Source: Aspidapion aeneum (taxonomy: Eukaryota; Arthropoda; Insecta; Coleoptera; Brentidae). Taken from it: a stretch of 64,000 nt of DNA. The notes below the pieces were generated by a model, which worked only from the letters and a program-made list of their open reading frames with translations, ran no database searches and was not told where the DNA came from. This document shows, piece by piece, positions 10,713 through 21,385 of this stretch. The translations under genes and the position numbers were made by a program. Location of the stretch: assembly GCA_963576565.1 (NCBI GenBank), contig OY755046.1:59933471-59997470 (forward strand). Direction: 5' to 3'. Within the stretch, counting starts at the first letter, position 1; the number at the start of each line of letters is the position of its first letter.

Positions 10713-11594
10713 GATAGTTTAAGTTGTGCTACGTATTTTTAATATCTACAACATTAGTTTCCTGCTGGAAACCGCATCTGCTGAACAGAAGTATATTATA
10801 CATTTTTGCCTTAGAAGCTAAGTGTTTAAGAAAATTTGAAAAAAAATCTAAATGTACAGACTTTGGGGGCTCAACCCGAATATTTGATTTCAGCGAAGTC
10901 CAAATACAGGGAATCGAGATCTGGAAAAAATTACTCAATGCCATATTGCATAAGAAAGGTCAAAAAATCTCTGTTTAGCTTGCTATAAAAATCAGCTCTA
11001 TAGGAAAGGATATAATATTTTTCCTTTTTCTTTTGCCGATTTGCGAAAAATATGTGTTTTCATATTGTCAGAAAAACGACAGAAAATAAAAAAGGCCCCA
11101 AAACTAAATGAAACGCCGTTAAACCCACGCATAGACCAGGGCAAACACCTTTTGGAAGGGGAAAAATAATAACAGCTGGAAAACTATTGGAAATGAAAGA
11201 AAATATATTGCAGCCAACAGGAAAAATTAATTAGAATCGATCTGACTTATTAGGGTGAAACTGTGTGAAATGTTACTGGCGGATAATGGTTTTATACGGG
11301 TCTTTAGCGAAACTTGACATCCTATAAAAAAAAAGGTAAATTCAAAAGTAATAAAAAACTTACATTTTTTTACCAACTCGCCTCGGCCGATTCGCCACGG
11401 TCCAATTTACCGCGGGGCGAATTCACCGCCGCGCCGGCCGATTCGCCGTGAGATATTTTGTTTTATGGCAATTGTTTAAACAGTTTTATTTAGCTTGACT
11501 TCATATAATATATTTGTTTATTTGTTTGATCATAACTTTTTTCAAACTTTTCCAACTAGGTATTTGGTGGGTAGTATACAATTCAACATTCTTT
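10713..11594. other. Unassigned DNA with a GC-rich block
   Basis: No gene recognised. At 11376-11452 the composition changes sharply to a GC-rich block of loose repeats of CGATTCGCC and GAATTCACCGC. Related wording occurs at 30214-30292 and inside the F1 elements (for example 14281-14325). Confidence 0.45.
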
Positions 11595-11599
11595 TTTAT

Positions 11600-12330
11600 T
11601 AGAAAAATAAATAAAATGGCGGGTCCAAAATGGCGGACATTCCCATTTATCAACCGATATGCATCAAACTCGGAACTTTGCGATCTTTCAGGTCGCTGAT
11701 TATTATTTTTAACTTAAACTAAAAAAAATCAAAATGGCGGACTTTCCCATTTATGAACCAATATGCATCAAATTCGGAACTTTAGGGTATTTCAGGTCGC
11801 TGATTATGATTTCTATCTTAAACTTTAAAAAAATCAAAATGGCGGATACAAAATGGCGCAATTTCCCATTTATGAACCGATTTGCATCAAACTCGGAACT
11901 TTACGATCTTTCAGGTCGCTGATTATTATTTGTAACTTAAACTAAAAAAAATCAAAATGGCGGAATAAAAATGGCGGACTTTCCCATTTATGAACCAATA
12001 TGCATCAAAGTCGGAACTTTAGGGTGTTTCAGGTCGCTGATTATGATTTCTATCTTAAACTTTAAAAAAATCAAAATGGCGGATACAAAATGGCGAATTT
12101 TCCCATTTATGAACCGATTTACATCAAACTCGGAACTTTGCGATCTTTCAAGTCGCTGATTATTATTTTTAACTTAATACAAAAAAAATCAAAATGGCGG
12201 ATCAAAAATGGCAGACTTTCCCATTTATGGACCAATATGGATCAAATTCGGAACTTAAGGGCGTTTCAGGTCGCTGATTATGATTTCTAACTTAAACTTT
12301 AAAAAAAATCAAAATGGCGGAACACCGATT
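11600..12330 (+). repeat. 119-bp satellite, six units, alternating types
   Basis: Units are marked by CCCATTTAT at 11642, 11746, 11864, 11983, 12102 and 12220, spaced 104, 118, 119, 119 and 118 bp. Each has AAAATGGCGGA, TTTCCCATTTAT, GCATCAAA, TCGGAACTT and TTTCAGGTCGCTGATTAT. Odd and even units differ consistently (CGATCTTTCAGG versus AGGGTNTTTCAGG), so the array is organised as roughly 237-bp dimers. Short open frames across it are a by-product of the repeat. Confidence 0.92.
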
Positions 12331-12603
12331 CATATAACAAATTTTCAATCAATTCAAATCTACACCAAACTAAGCACAAAATCGTAAAAAACGTTAAATA
12401 AATGTTGAAAAAAAAAATGTTTTTTTTTCTAACACAAATTTATGTTAAAATTAAGTCAACTTTTGACATTAAAAAAACATGTAGAAAACCCCAACGAAAA
12501 TTTCATGTAAAAGCATTACCAAAAATATATTTCTTAATAACGTTAAGGAACCAGCATTAAAAATACCATAATTTCACTAACATTAAAAATAATACCATCA
12601 ATA

Positions 12604-13805
12604 TCCCAACTAACATTTATAGTAGCGGCTACATGTTCTAAAGGCTTTGCTACTTTCTTATAGTAGAAATGTGGTGATCCCAACCAAAATTTGTTACTTT
12701 TTAGTTCTAACTACTATTTAGTATCAGGAAATAGTAGATGTTTCGTAAAAACGACCCTCTAAACTACTTCATAGGATTGTTTCTTGATAGTCGATTCTGA
12801 TAGTCTTCTCTACCACAATAGGACGTTGCTAAAGTTTTACTTTCTTTTTAGTCGTTATTTCGTAGTCGCCCTGACTTTTATATCCTACTTAATTACCACT
12901 AGAAAGTTACGCTTCATTGGAGTCCCAAACAAGTGTATCCGACAACTACATTATAACTTTAATTTTTACCACAAAAGTTTGTGTCATCATAGTAACATCT
13001 GATGTAACAATTTAGACAAAATAACTTTTTGGATCAACTTTAAAGCCGCAACTACTTTCAAGTAACCTTTTCGACTATCAGGGAATATAGTTTGGGACGC
13101 CATGTTTTTATGTAAGAAAGAAAATTTAATATTTTTGTTGTCGTTTTATGAGCTCATATTAAAGAGCCATACTATTTTATAAACAAATTAGTTGAAGCTT
13201 ACCAAAAATGCTCTTCTTAAGCACCATTTGTTGGAGTTAACTGTCGATTATGAAAACATAACCTCCAAAATCACAACACAAAAATTCCATCAGCTACCAG
13301 AAAACGGCTCAATTTTACGGGCGCACCGGTTTTTTGCAATATATATAATGCATGTTATACAAAAAACTTTGCGTCGCACTCGAATTTTGATCCTCTGCTC
13401 GTAAATTCTCACACTTTTAGATAACATAGTTCATATTATAACCATAACCAAACAAAAAAACTAAGCGAGTCTGTTTACTGTTGTGTCCACCATATTGTGT
13501 AACAATTCTACCAAAAAGAAACGATTATATTATTTGCAACTACATCGCAACTTTTATGCCATTACGGAAAAAAAACAGCCTCTACGACGTAGTAGATACC
13601 TGGCTACGACGTAGTAGTGTAGTTGTTACTACAGTGACTTTAAACACTTGGCCAAGTAGTTATAACCAGAAATTGGTTCCCCACTTAGGGAATTATAACG
13701 TCGCTGTATGGTATACTGAGACGTAGCGGGAGTACGTTGCGGTTACTTTTAAGAAATTCTTTCTAGTTGGGGTTTCGTCGTTACAACTTTAATTGTTTGT
13801 TGGGA
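12604..13805. mobile_element. TA-flanked 1.2-kb element inserted in F1 copy 1
   Basis: Compared with F1 copy 3, the sequence ATCAATATATGG is split, with TA duplicated (12602-12603 and 13806-13807). The ends are TCCCAACTAACATTTATAGT and the inverse of TCCCAACAAACAATTAAAGT, matching at 17 of 20 positions. A TA duplication with short inverted repeats is the Tc1/mariner signature. I could not read a DDE transposase on either strand; the longest frames (72 and 81 codons) are unrecognised. Confidence 0.7.
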
Positions 13806-15291
13806 TATGGTTATTTTTATAATGTTTTTCCTAGATCTTACTTCTAACGTTGATTTTAAGATATATGAAGCTAATAAATGTTTTGTTTTTAAACATTAAA
13901 AAAATATATACTGTAGAGGGCATGAGGCCCTCTATAGTATAGCAGTCCCATTACCTGAACATCGCCATTAGTTGCGTTTCGCTGCGAGTTGATAGGAGTC
14001 GGTAGCAAAGACGCTTTTTGTAATTTTGGTTAAAATATTTGCATTTTGCAGAAACAAACATGGCAAATTTAAAGCAGAATTATTAATATTGATAGTGAAT
14101 ACATATTTGGACCGGAATATTAGTCCAGTTGTGTGGGAAATATGGTATAGTTAATCAACAACAAATGTTTGTGCAGTGATCTAAATGAAGCACCACAAAA
14201 TCAGGTAAGAAAACGTAAACAAAAGAAAAAAAATGGTTTTGTATGAAATATCGCATACCTATAGGTAATTAGACAGGGAATGCGACAATTTACCGCGGAC
14301 GATTAGCCGCCGGACCTTAAGCGGCGTATTCATTTGAGGCAGAATTATATTATAATAATAAATCGTCTTTATTGATAAATAAATGTTACATAGGCGAGGT
14401 TTAACAAACTGCTACTTCGCAAGCCTCGCAGCGGGACCAAACAAATGCTTCGTTTGCATTCATGCTAAAGTGAATACGGCCTTGAAATTGTTTGCCTTGT
14501 ATTCACTTGAGCATGAATTGTTTGGCCTCGTAGCGAAGCACTTACCACAAAATTATTGTTTACATAGAATTTTAAATTTTATTTTCAGAATCTACGAGCC
14601 GAATTGCCTTTACTGAGTGTCGAGTTCACGATTTTTTCATTGTTTAAAAAACATTTATTTTTCAATGTTAGAAAAACATTTCTTTTTCACTGTTAAAAAT
14701 CAATATTTTTTTAACGTTGGTAAGAAACTTTAAAAAAACGTTATAAAAACATAAGATTATTTTTCTAACAGAAAACGGGTTATTAAGCTTCTTTTTCACT
14801 ATGAATATGACGTTAGAATTAACATCCAACCATTGGCGTAGCTAGGGGGGGGGCAGGGGGGCCTGGCCCCCCCTGAAGTCCCTCAGGCCCCCCTAAGATA
14901 TTTTAGGCCTCCCCTACCGACTACTAGTAAAAGAACATGACGCTGAAAATACATACTTTTCTATTATTATTCGGGAAATATTCAAATAAAATAGGTGCAT
15001 TAAAATTTAAAATCATTCAGATAATGTTTACATTTCAGGAAAAAGCCCTTGTCTTGCGGAATTAGGCTTTTTCTCTTTAAATTATCGGTAACTTTTCTGC
15101 ACTTATGCAATTTCCCGAAAATATTTTTTAAATTTAAACATAATTATGCATATTGAATATTTCATAGGGTCACTGCATTACGAAGACGTAGTGTCTTCTT
15201 TGGGTAGCGACACGACAGCTAAATATTTTTGGTTATATGACGAATCCGACACTGTCACGAGCGTAGCTTTTCTTGTATTTAAAAAAATATA

Positions 15292-15360
15292 ATGGTTTAC
15301 AAATGTTACGTAAATAACTGTCCGTCACACTCGGTATATATATTTAGACTGTCCAAATAA
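15292..15360 (+). pseudogene. THAP-domain start remnant
   Basis: A short frame MVYKCYVNNCPSH then VYIFRLSK* has the N-terminal C-x3-C spacing and downstream aromatic positions of a THAP zinc-finger DNA-binding domain. It ends after 22 codons. The later C-x2-H half of the domain was not found. The inverted twin lies at about 33837-33905 in copy 2 of the element. The position just inside one terminal repeat suggests the ancestral element encoded a THAP protein here; this rests on few residues. Confidence 0.45.
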
Positions 15361-16369
15361 ACAAACCATTCAAATAATGCTTTTCAGATTGTCGAATAAA
15401 AACGATGTTTTTTATGATTTCAAAATTTACCCACATAGCGCAAGAAACCAAAAATCATTTGACATGTTTTATAAAATATAGAACTTGTATATATTGTTGG
15501 ATTTATTCTAGGGCATAAAAGTGTACGTTTAATCCCTTTTTTCATGGACATAGGTGATTAAAAGTAATTTCTTTAAAACTACAAAGGCAAAATTATAGGT
15601 TTTTTGGATCATTTTATTTTATTAATATACAAAAAACAAAAAGCTATCATAATACACGATAACGGTTATTCTGTTGCTTCCAGCTTGGCAGAAGTTACTG
15701 TACTTTGCTGATGACTTGGTTGGTTTCGATTATTATTGTGTCCTTTGACATAGCCTTTATATAAAGGAAGCATTTAACTTTCTAGACTTCTCCAGGATAA
15801 AAAACAGGAATACCTTTTCGGTGAAATTTTTGACATTCTTTTTATTGCATCATTTTCGGTACTCTGAAAGTTGCTTTCTTTGGCCGCCTTTTCAATGTCC
15901 ATCTCAAAGTAGGAATTATTCTTTGGTCCCTTGTTTGTTCAATCTTTAAGAAATTTAATTCAAACTTGTTCTTATTTAGTTTGTTATGAAATAAATATTA
16001 TTTTTTGCACATTTTTTTCTATGTTTGTTAGCGTCTGACTGACTTTTGTTTAATATCTACCATAGCAACGCGCCCAAAGCGCACCAAAAAAATTAAAACT
16101 ATCACTGCCCCGTGTATTATTATATACCGGGAGTTGACATGCTAAAACTAGAGTACCGGAGTAGGTGGTTTAATATTTATTTATGTTATGATTATTATTT
16201 TTAGTATATAAACATTGGCATTAAAGTCCCTTTTAATCACTTAACAAATTATAGCCGTCCTTCCGGTCGGGCTTAAAAAATCTTGCCGCGGAATTAAAAG
16301 TAAACACAGCATATACCTACTATTATTTTATTACGGTGTCCAAACAAAAGCGGGCGGCGAAGAAAACGT

Positions 16370-16640
16370 CGAAAGAACAAAATGTCAAAGACACGAAAGG
16401 TCGAAAGTACAAAAGGTCGAAAACATAAGGTCGAAACTACAAAAGGCCGAAAATACAAAAGGTCGAAAGTACAAAAGGTCGAAAAACAGAACGCCAAAAC
16501 TTCAAAAGGTCAAAAATACACAAGGTCGAAAGTACAATAAAAGATCGAAAATAGAAAAGGTCGAAAGTACAAAAGGTCGAAAGTACAAAAGGTCGAAAAT
16601 ACAAAAGATCGAAAAACAAAAGATTGAAAAACAAAAAGTC
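16370..16640. repeat. Minisatellite of 15-bp TACAAAAGGTCGAAA units
   Basis: About fifteen imperfect units of TACAAAAGGTCGAAA follow one another. The reverse-complement array lies at about 32570-32835 in the second copy of the 2.96-kb element. Frames across it read FRPFVLSTFCTFDLLY-like repeats on the minus strand and are not real proteins. Confidence 0.9.
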
Positions 16641-16701
16641 CAAAATCGAAAGTAGCTATACTGTAATGATTGCAAAAAAAGGCTTTACTATAGACACAGA
16701 G

Positions 16702-16768
16702 GCACACACACACACACACACCTAACGCACATACACACAAACACATACACGCACACACACAGACGTCA
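16702..16768. repeat. CA/CACGCA microsatellite
   Basis: An imperfect CA-rich run with several CACACA and CACGCA stretches; its inverse is at about 32455-32508. Confidence 0.9.
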
Positions 16769-18421
16769 CGACGATATTGCGAAGATAAGTCAAAATACAC
16801 CAAAATAAACACATTGTCGGCGTCATCTCAAAAACATTTTTTTCTTCGAAAGCAATACCTTTTCTAGCCATTATTGCACGGGCAAGGACGGTAAAAAAAA
16901 TTCAACAATCCAAAAAGTCAAGGTCTAAAAAAATTTTTTGTAGCATCTCTAGGTATTTTTGGGTAGCAACACGACGGGTCGCGGAACTTTGTTCGAAAAC
17001 AATTTCCTCGAACGGAAAATTGTCAAAAACGGTTTATTCGAACGGAAATTTCTTTGAAACAAAAATTTGCCATCAATCGGTGTTTTCCTAACCTTTCTCA
17101 ATTGATCGCAAACGTATTCTAACCGGTACAGACAATCTCTGACCTTTTTCCACCAAAACACTGTCTTCAAATCACAGGTTTGCTATCAATTGAGAAAGGT
17201 TAGAATAATAGAAAATATGTTTCGGTTGGTTCGATTGGGTTTCACACTCTCTACCCAGACAGCACAAGTACGTACTATGTACGTAAAAACTCGTACTAGG
17301 TACGTACATGGTACATCCAATTAAACGTAAACCGAACCGAACTCTAGACGTACATGGTACTAACATGGGACATCAAATTAAAATAACAAAAGTGTAGAAT
17401 TAAGACTAGGTACCACTAAAAACTATTCTGGCTTCCTAAACATTCCTACTTTAGAGTGATCGTCCAGGTTTACCTTAAGGCTCGAAGTCTCGATAGTTTT
17501 GAAGTTTGTTTTACTTGATTCTTCTTCTTCTAATGTTAAATGTTATAATTTAAAGACACTGTATGTTATTTTAAAAACAAATAAAGACTTACTGATCGAT
17601 GTAAAAATAAAAGTTTTTGAATATTTTTAAAAAAATCATGTTTTGCACAAAGTCTACCTGATTGGAAGCACGGCAGCAAATTTACAAAAGAGGCAAAATT
17701 TACGGTAACCCCACAGAAATGATATTTTTTATGATTGTAGTTAAGTACTATAACTACTATTATATCTAACAGTAAAAGTGTATGCATTAAATTTGTGTAG
17801 TATTTTTTGTATTAACTTATATTATAAAAATAAAAAGTTGGTCAAAAACTTAAAATATAAGTATGGTCTTTAATTTTTTTTAAAATATTTTACATACTGT
17901 AGGTACTCTAAAAATTCTGAGATCGCTTTACAAACTTCTACAAAAATTGTAGGTACTCTAAAAATTCCGAGGTTAATTTACAATATTCTATAGAAATTGC
18001 GCGTAGGTACTCTAATTATTCCGAGGTAAGTTGACGAGTCGCCCATGGAAATTCCGAGGCAGGTCACGTGGGCTTGTCGCTACCCATGGAGACGCCAGGC
18101 TTCCAGGATGCAGTGACCCTAATATTTCATACATATTGGCGACATCTTGTAAAATATCATAAACTAATAATATATTATGATAGAAGTGTAAGTTAAATTT
18201 CGCATTTAATAAAGACAGCGACCTTTGCCCCTCTGTTTCCGAAATCGGGTTGTAGATGTCGTAAGGTTATAAAAGACCTTTTTAAACTGTTTTTCTAAAA
18301 TAAATATAATAATCTTTTTAGTTTTTTTGAGGTTAGCGTTTAGTGTCTTATGGAAATTTTCCGATTTTGGTGACAATTTCATAACCATTTTCATATTAAG
18401 TTTTCCCACGTCGTTAAATGG

Positions 18422-18799
18422 AATATATTCGTCGAGCAATACCGGGAAATTTTTAATATTAATACTTCTGCTCTAAGAGCAGAAATGACCGTTTTAAAGA
18501 ATTGTATTTTTCGGTTAAATCAAACTGTTGGTCATGATTCTATCAAACAGCATATAGCAGAAAACACCTATCCAAACCTCTAACAACTTTTTAAAGTTGC
18601 GAGTCTTCTTCCAATTTCAAGTGCAACTTGCGAGAGGTCTTTCTCTGCCATGAGGAGAGTTTTTAATTGGCTTAGAACAACTATGACTCAAGAGAGACAC
18701 TCAGGTTTGTCATTGTTATTCATAGAAAAAGATGTTGAGGTCGACTTAGACAGTGTGGTAGACGCTTTCAGTCAGCGACGTAGAAAACTTTCTTTGTAG
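18422..18799 (+). pseudogene. hAT transposase C-terminal fragment
   Basis: The frame from 18422 to the TAG at 18797-18799 reads NIFVEQYREIFNINTSALRA, then ENTYPNL*QLFKVASLLPIS, SATCERSFSAMRRVFNWLRT and TMTQERHSGLSLLFIEKD. This is the hAT dimerisation region: LPxSSATCERSFSAMRRxxxWLRxxM...RxxxLxLL. One in-frame TAA lies inside it (after YPNL). The upstream catalytic part is not recognisable; the 2.96-kb insertion ends 302 bp before this frame. The family resembles ZMYM1-type hATs. It acted in cut-and-paste transposition when whole and is now dead. Confidence 0.92.
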
Positions 18800-19100
18800 A
18801 ATTGCTGAATTACATACTTCCTGTGTATACATATAAATAAGTTGGTAAATGTATTATTAAATTTGTTATATTAAAATATTAGAACATTTAATGCGCGTAT
18901 TTTTTTTATTCATTGCACACTTTGCACGACTCTTTAAAACCTATGTTTGCTTTTTGTTCAAGATAGACCGGGGCCACGGCCCCCCCTGAAAAGCAAGGCT
19001 AGCTACGCCAATGCATCCAACCTAACGTTATGTTTTTAACTTATACATTATTTTGACGATATTAAAATGTTTTTGCAACATCGTTTTTGTGTTTAGTGGG

Positions 19101-19513
19101 ACGGCCTCTCCTACTCTATATTTCGATGTCTTTATATATTGTGTAGAAAAAGCTGATAATTTGTCACAATCCTTCCCCCATATGAAACTTAAAACGACGC
19201 TCTATTAAGTGGAACAAAAAGCACTGATGGCCTCGCTCGGCCATTTATACGTTGACATCCTTGATAAATGAAGAAGAATTGACCCCACAGCGAAATGGAA
19301 AGGTTCTCCATGTCATAACAAATTATTGGTAATATGAGAGCTCTTTCCTGTTCCGTACATAACAAGTATGGATAGTGATATGTCAAAATCCATCTCTGCT
19401 ATAAAGGATGGAACTACACGAAAAGGAACTTAAACAAAAATCTTTGGAATCTTTAAATATTGGAAGGAAGTTAGTCAAGGGGTCAGGAAGTAATTTATCA
19501 TATACAGGGTGTA
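19101..19513. other. Unassigned spacer between F1 copies 1 and 2
   Basis: No gene recognised. ATACAGGGTGTAATTTA at about 19502-19518 resembles the ACAGGGTGT-type ends seen near 3571 and 38555. Confidence 0.4.
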
Positions 19514-20860
19514 ATTTACCCACTAAACACAAAAATATTTTAATAACGTCAAAATAATGTATAAGTTAAAAACATAACGTTAGGTTGGATGTTAGTTCCA
19601 ACGTCATATTCATAGTGAAAAAGAAGCTTAATAACCCGTTTTCTGACGTTAGAAAAATAATCTTATGTTTTTATAACGTTTTTTTAAAGTGTTTTTCGAA
19701 CGTTAAAAAAATATTAATTTTTAACAGTGAAAAATAAATGTTTTTCTATAACATTGAAAAATAAATGTTTTTTTAACAATGAAATATATTTTTTCAAATA
19801 TCTCTAAAGATAAGGTAACATAAATAATGTAAATAAAATTCTTCTATTTTGGAAACGCAGAGCAGCAACAGTCCGTTGAGGTTTTCGTGAACTCGACACT
19901 CAGTAAAGGCAATTCGGCTCGTAGCTTCTGAAAATAAAATTTAAAATTCTATGTAAACCATAATTTTGTAGTAAGTGCCTCGCTACGAGGCCAAACAATT
20001 CATGCTCAAGTGAATACAAGGCAAACAATTTCAAGGCGCGTATTCACTTTAGCATGAATGCAAACGAAGCAGCAATTTGCTAAACCTCGCCTATGTAACA
20101 TTTATTTATCAATAACGACGATTTATTATTATTATATAATTCTGCCTCAAATGAATACGCGGCTTAAGGTCCGGCGGCTAATCGTCCGCGGTGAATTGTC
20201 GCATTCCCTGTCAGATTACCTATAGGTATGCGATATTTCATACAAAACCATTTTTTTTCTTTTGTTTACTTTTTCTGACCTGATTTTGTGGTGCTTCATT
20301 TAGATCACTGCACACACATTTGATGCTCTTTAACTATACCATCTTTCCCACACAAATATGTATTCACTATCAATAATAATAATTGTCCTTTAAATTTGCC
20401 ATGTTTGTTTCTGCAAAATGCAAATATTTTAACCAAAATTACAAAAAGCGTCTTTGCTACTGACTCGTATCAACTCGCTGGGAAACGCAACTAATGGCGA
20501 TGTTCAGGTAGTGGGACTGCTATACTATAGAGGGCGCTGCCATCGCGCCCTCTATAGTATATATTTTTTTTTAATGTTTAAAAAACAAAACATTTATTAG
20601 CTTCATATATCTTAAATTCAACGATGGTATTATTTTTAATGTTAGTGAAATTATGGTTTTTTTAATGCTGGTTTCGTAACGTTATTAAGAAATATATTTT
20701 TGGTAATGCTTTTACATAAAATTTTCGTTAGGATTTTCTACATGTTTTTTTAATGTCAAAAATTGACTTAATTTTAACACAAATTTGTGTTAGAAAAAAT
20801 ACATTTTTTTGTTCAACATTTATTTAACGTTTTTTAAAATTTTGTGCTAAATGGGTAAAT
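19514..20860 (+). mobile_element. DNA element F1, copy 2
   Basis: Bounded by ATTTACCCACTAAACACAAA at 19514 and TTTTGTGCTAAATGGGTAAAT ending at 20860, which are near-inverse over about 25 bp. It carries the internal hairpin CTATAGAGGGCG...CGCCCTCTATAG (about 20523-20560) and the GGCGGCTAATCGTCCGCGG block near 20170. No coding frame was found. Copy 1 lies in reverse orientation just upstream; copy 3 is at 24460. Confidence 0.8.
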
Positions 20861-20894
20861 GATGCACCAAATTTTAAAGGATAGAGGAGAAGGT

Positions 20895-21115
20895 CAAAAG
20901 TATAAATAAATGGATCCATGACGGATCTGATACCTTCCTAGCTAGCCTATTAGCACACTTCAAGTGAAGCCATTGTAGACAGTTTTTTGTAAATATCGCA
21001 GAAACTAAAGCTCCTGCGAAGTTTTTGAGCCAAATGTAGTCTGCTATATCCCGAAAACAGCATATTGATGCGATGCACCGTTAAAAAATTAGCATTATTA
21101 AAAAATTATAATTGT
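20895..21115 (+). repeat. Dispersed repeat D, copy 1
   Basis: Marked by TGGATCCATGACGGATCTGA, CTAGCTAGCCTATTAGCACA, CAGTTTTTTGTAAATATC and CAGAAACTAAAGCTC. The same order recurs at 42985-43270 (plus), 51770-52105 and 53455-53785 (both minus). Non-coding. Confidence 0.8.
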
Positions 21116-21385
21116 GTGCGCAAATCGTTTTTTAAAATTCGTGTAGAAAAGGCGCGAACCTAATGTGATTTTGACGTTGATAAAAATCTACTTAGAATTC
21201 ACTTGGAAATAACGTAAAAACATTGCTGTTTTGATTTGATAATGGCGGTATTACAACGCCGTTTTTGCCAACGTTATTTTTATAACGTTAATGAATGACC
21301 TATTAAGCTTGTGTTTCTACCTATATGAAATAAACGTTTTTTTCTAGCAGCTTTTAAAATCCACGTTTTTTTTCTCACGTGTTTT

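Larger units (their letters stand above)
15156..18130 (-). mobile_element. THAP-carrying 2.96-kb DNA element, copy 1 (15166-18120)
   Basis: Ends AGGGTCACTGCAT and ATGCAGTGACCCT, with a further GGGTAGCGACA match about 35 bp in, form imperfect 45-50-bp inverted repeats. A perfect 10-bp direct repeat AATATTTCAT flanks it (15156-15165 and 18121-18130). It sits inside the hAT element. Near the right end, three to four subterminal copies of a motif with AGGTACTCTAAAAATTC and TCCGAGGT lie at about 17900-18030, as for transposase-binding sites. Inside are a CA microsatellite, a 15-bp minisatellite and a THAP-like start at 15292. The nearly identical copy 2 at 31055-34031 lies in reverse orientation. 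A 9-11-bp duplication would suit Mutator-like elements, but no transposase core is visible, so the superfamily is open. Confidence 0.85.
14823..19021 (+). mobile_element. hAT element (14831-19013) with perfect 8-bp target duplication
   Basis: CATCCAAC at 14823-14830 and 19014-19021 flanks an element whose ends are CATTGGCGTAGCTAG and its exact inverse. An 8-bp duplication and a CAxTGGCG-type start are diagnostic of hAT. Without the inner insertion (15166-18120 plus its duplication) it is about 1.2 kb. It encodes only a transposase C-terminus (18422-18799). Its target lies inside F1 copy 1: the sequence either side of it joins into the F1 consensus. Confidence 0.93.
12367..19100 (-). mobile_element. 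DNA element F1, copy 1 (hosts nested insertions)
   Basis: The ends are ACTAAGCACAAAATCG near 12369 and GTTTTTGTGTTTAGTGGG at about 19083-19100. Removing the inserts at 12604-13805 and 14831-19013 leaves about 1.4 kb matching copies 2 (19514-20860) and 3 (24460-25795) in reverse orientation. Shared internal marks are the hairpin around GAGGGC...GCCCTCTATAGTAT (about 13915-13940), the GCGGACGATTAGCCGCCGGA block near 14297, and repeated A/T-rich blocks containing AACGTT. No transposase frame was found, so it is non-autonomous. Confidence 0.78.

Noticed and set aside
16294..16812. Overlapping minus-strand frames of 67-100 codons rich in FRPFVLSTFCTFDL
   Set aside because: They are translations of the 15-bp minisatellite and CA repeat, open because the unit length is a multiple of three.
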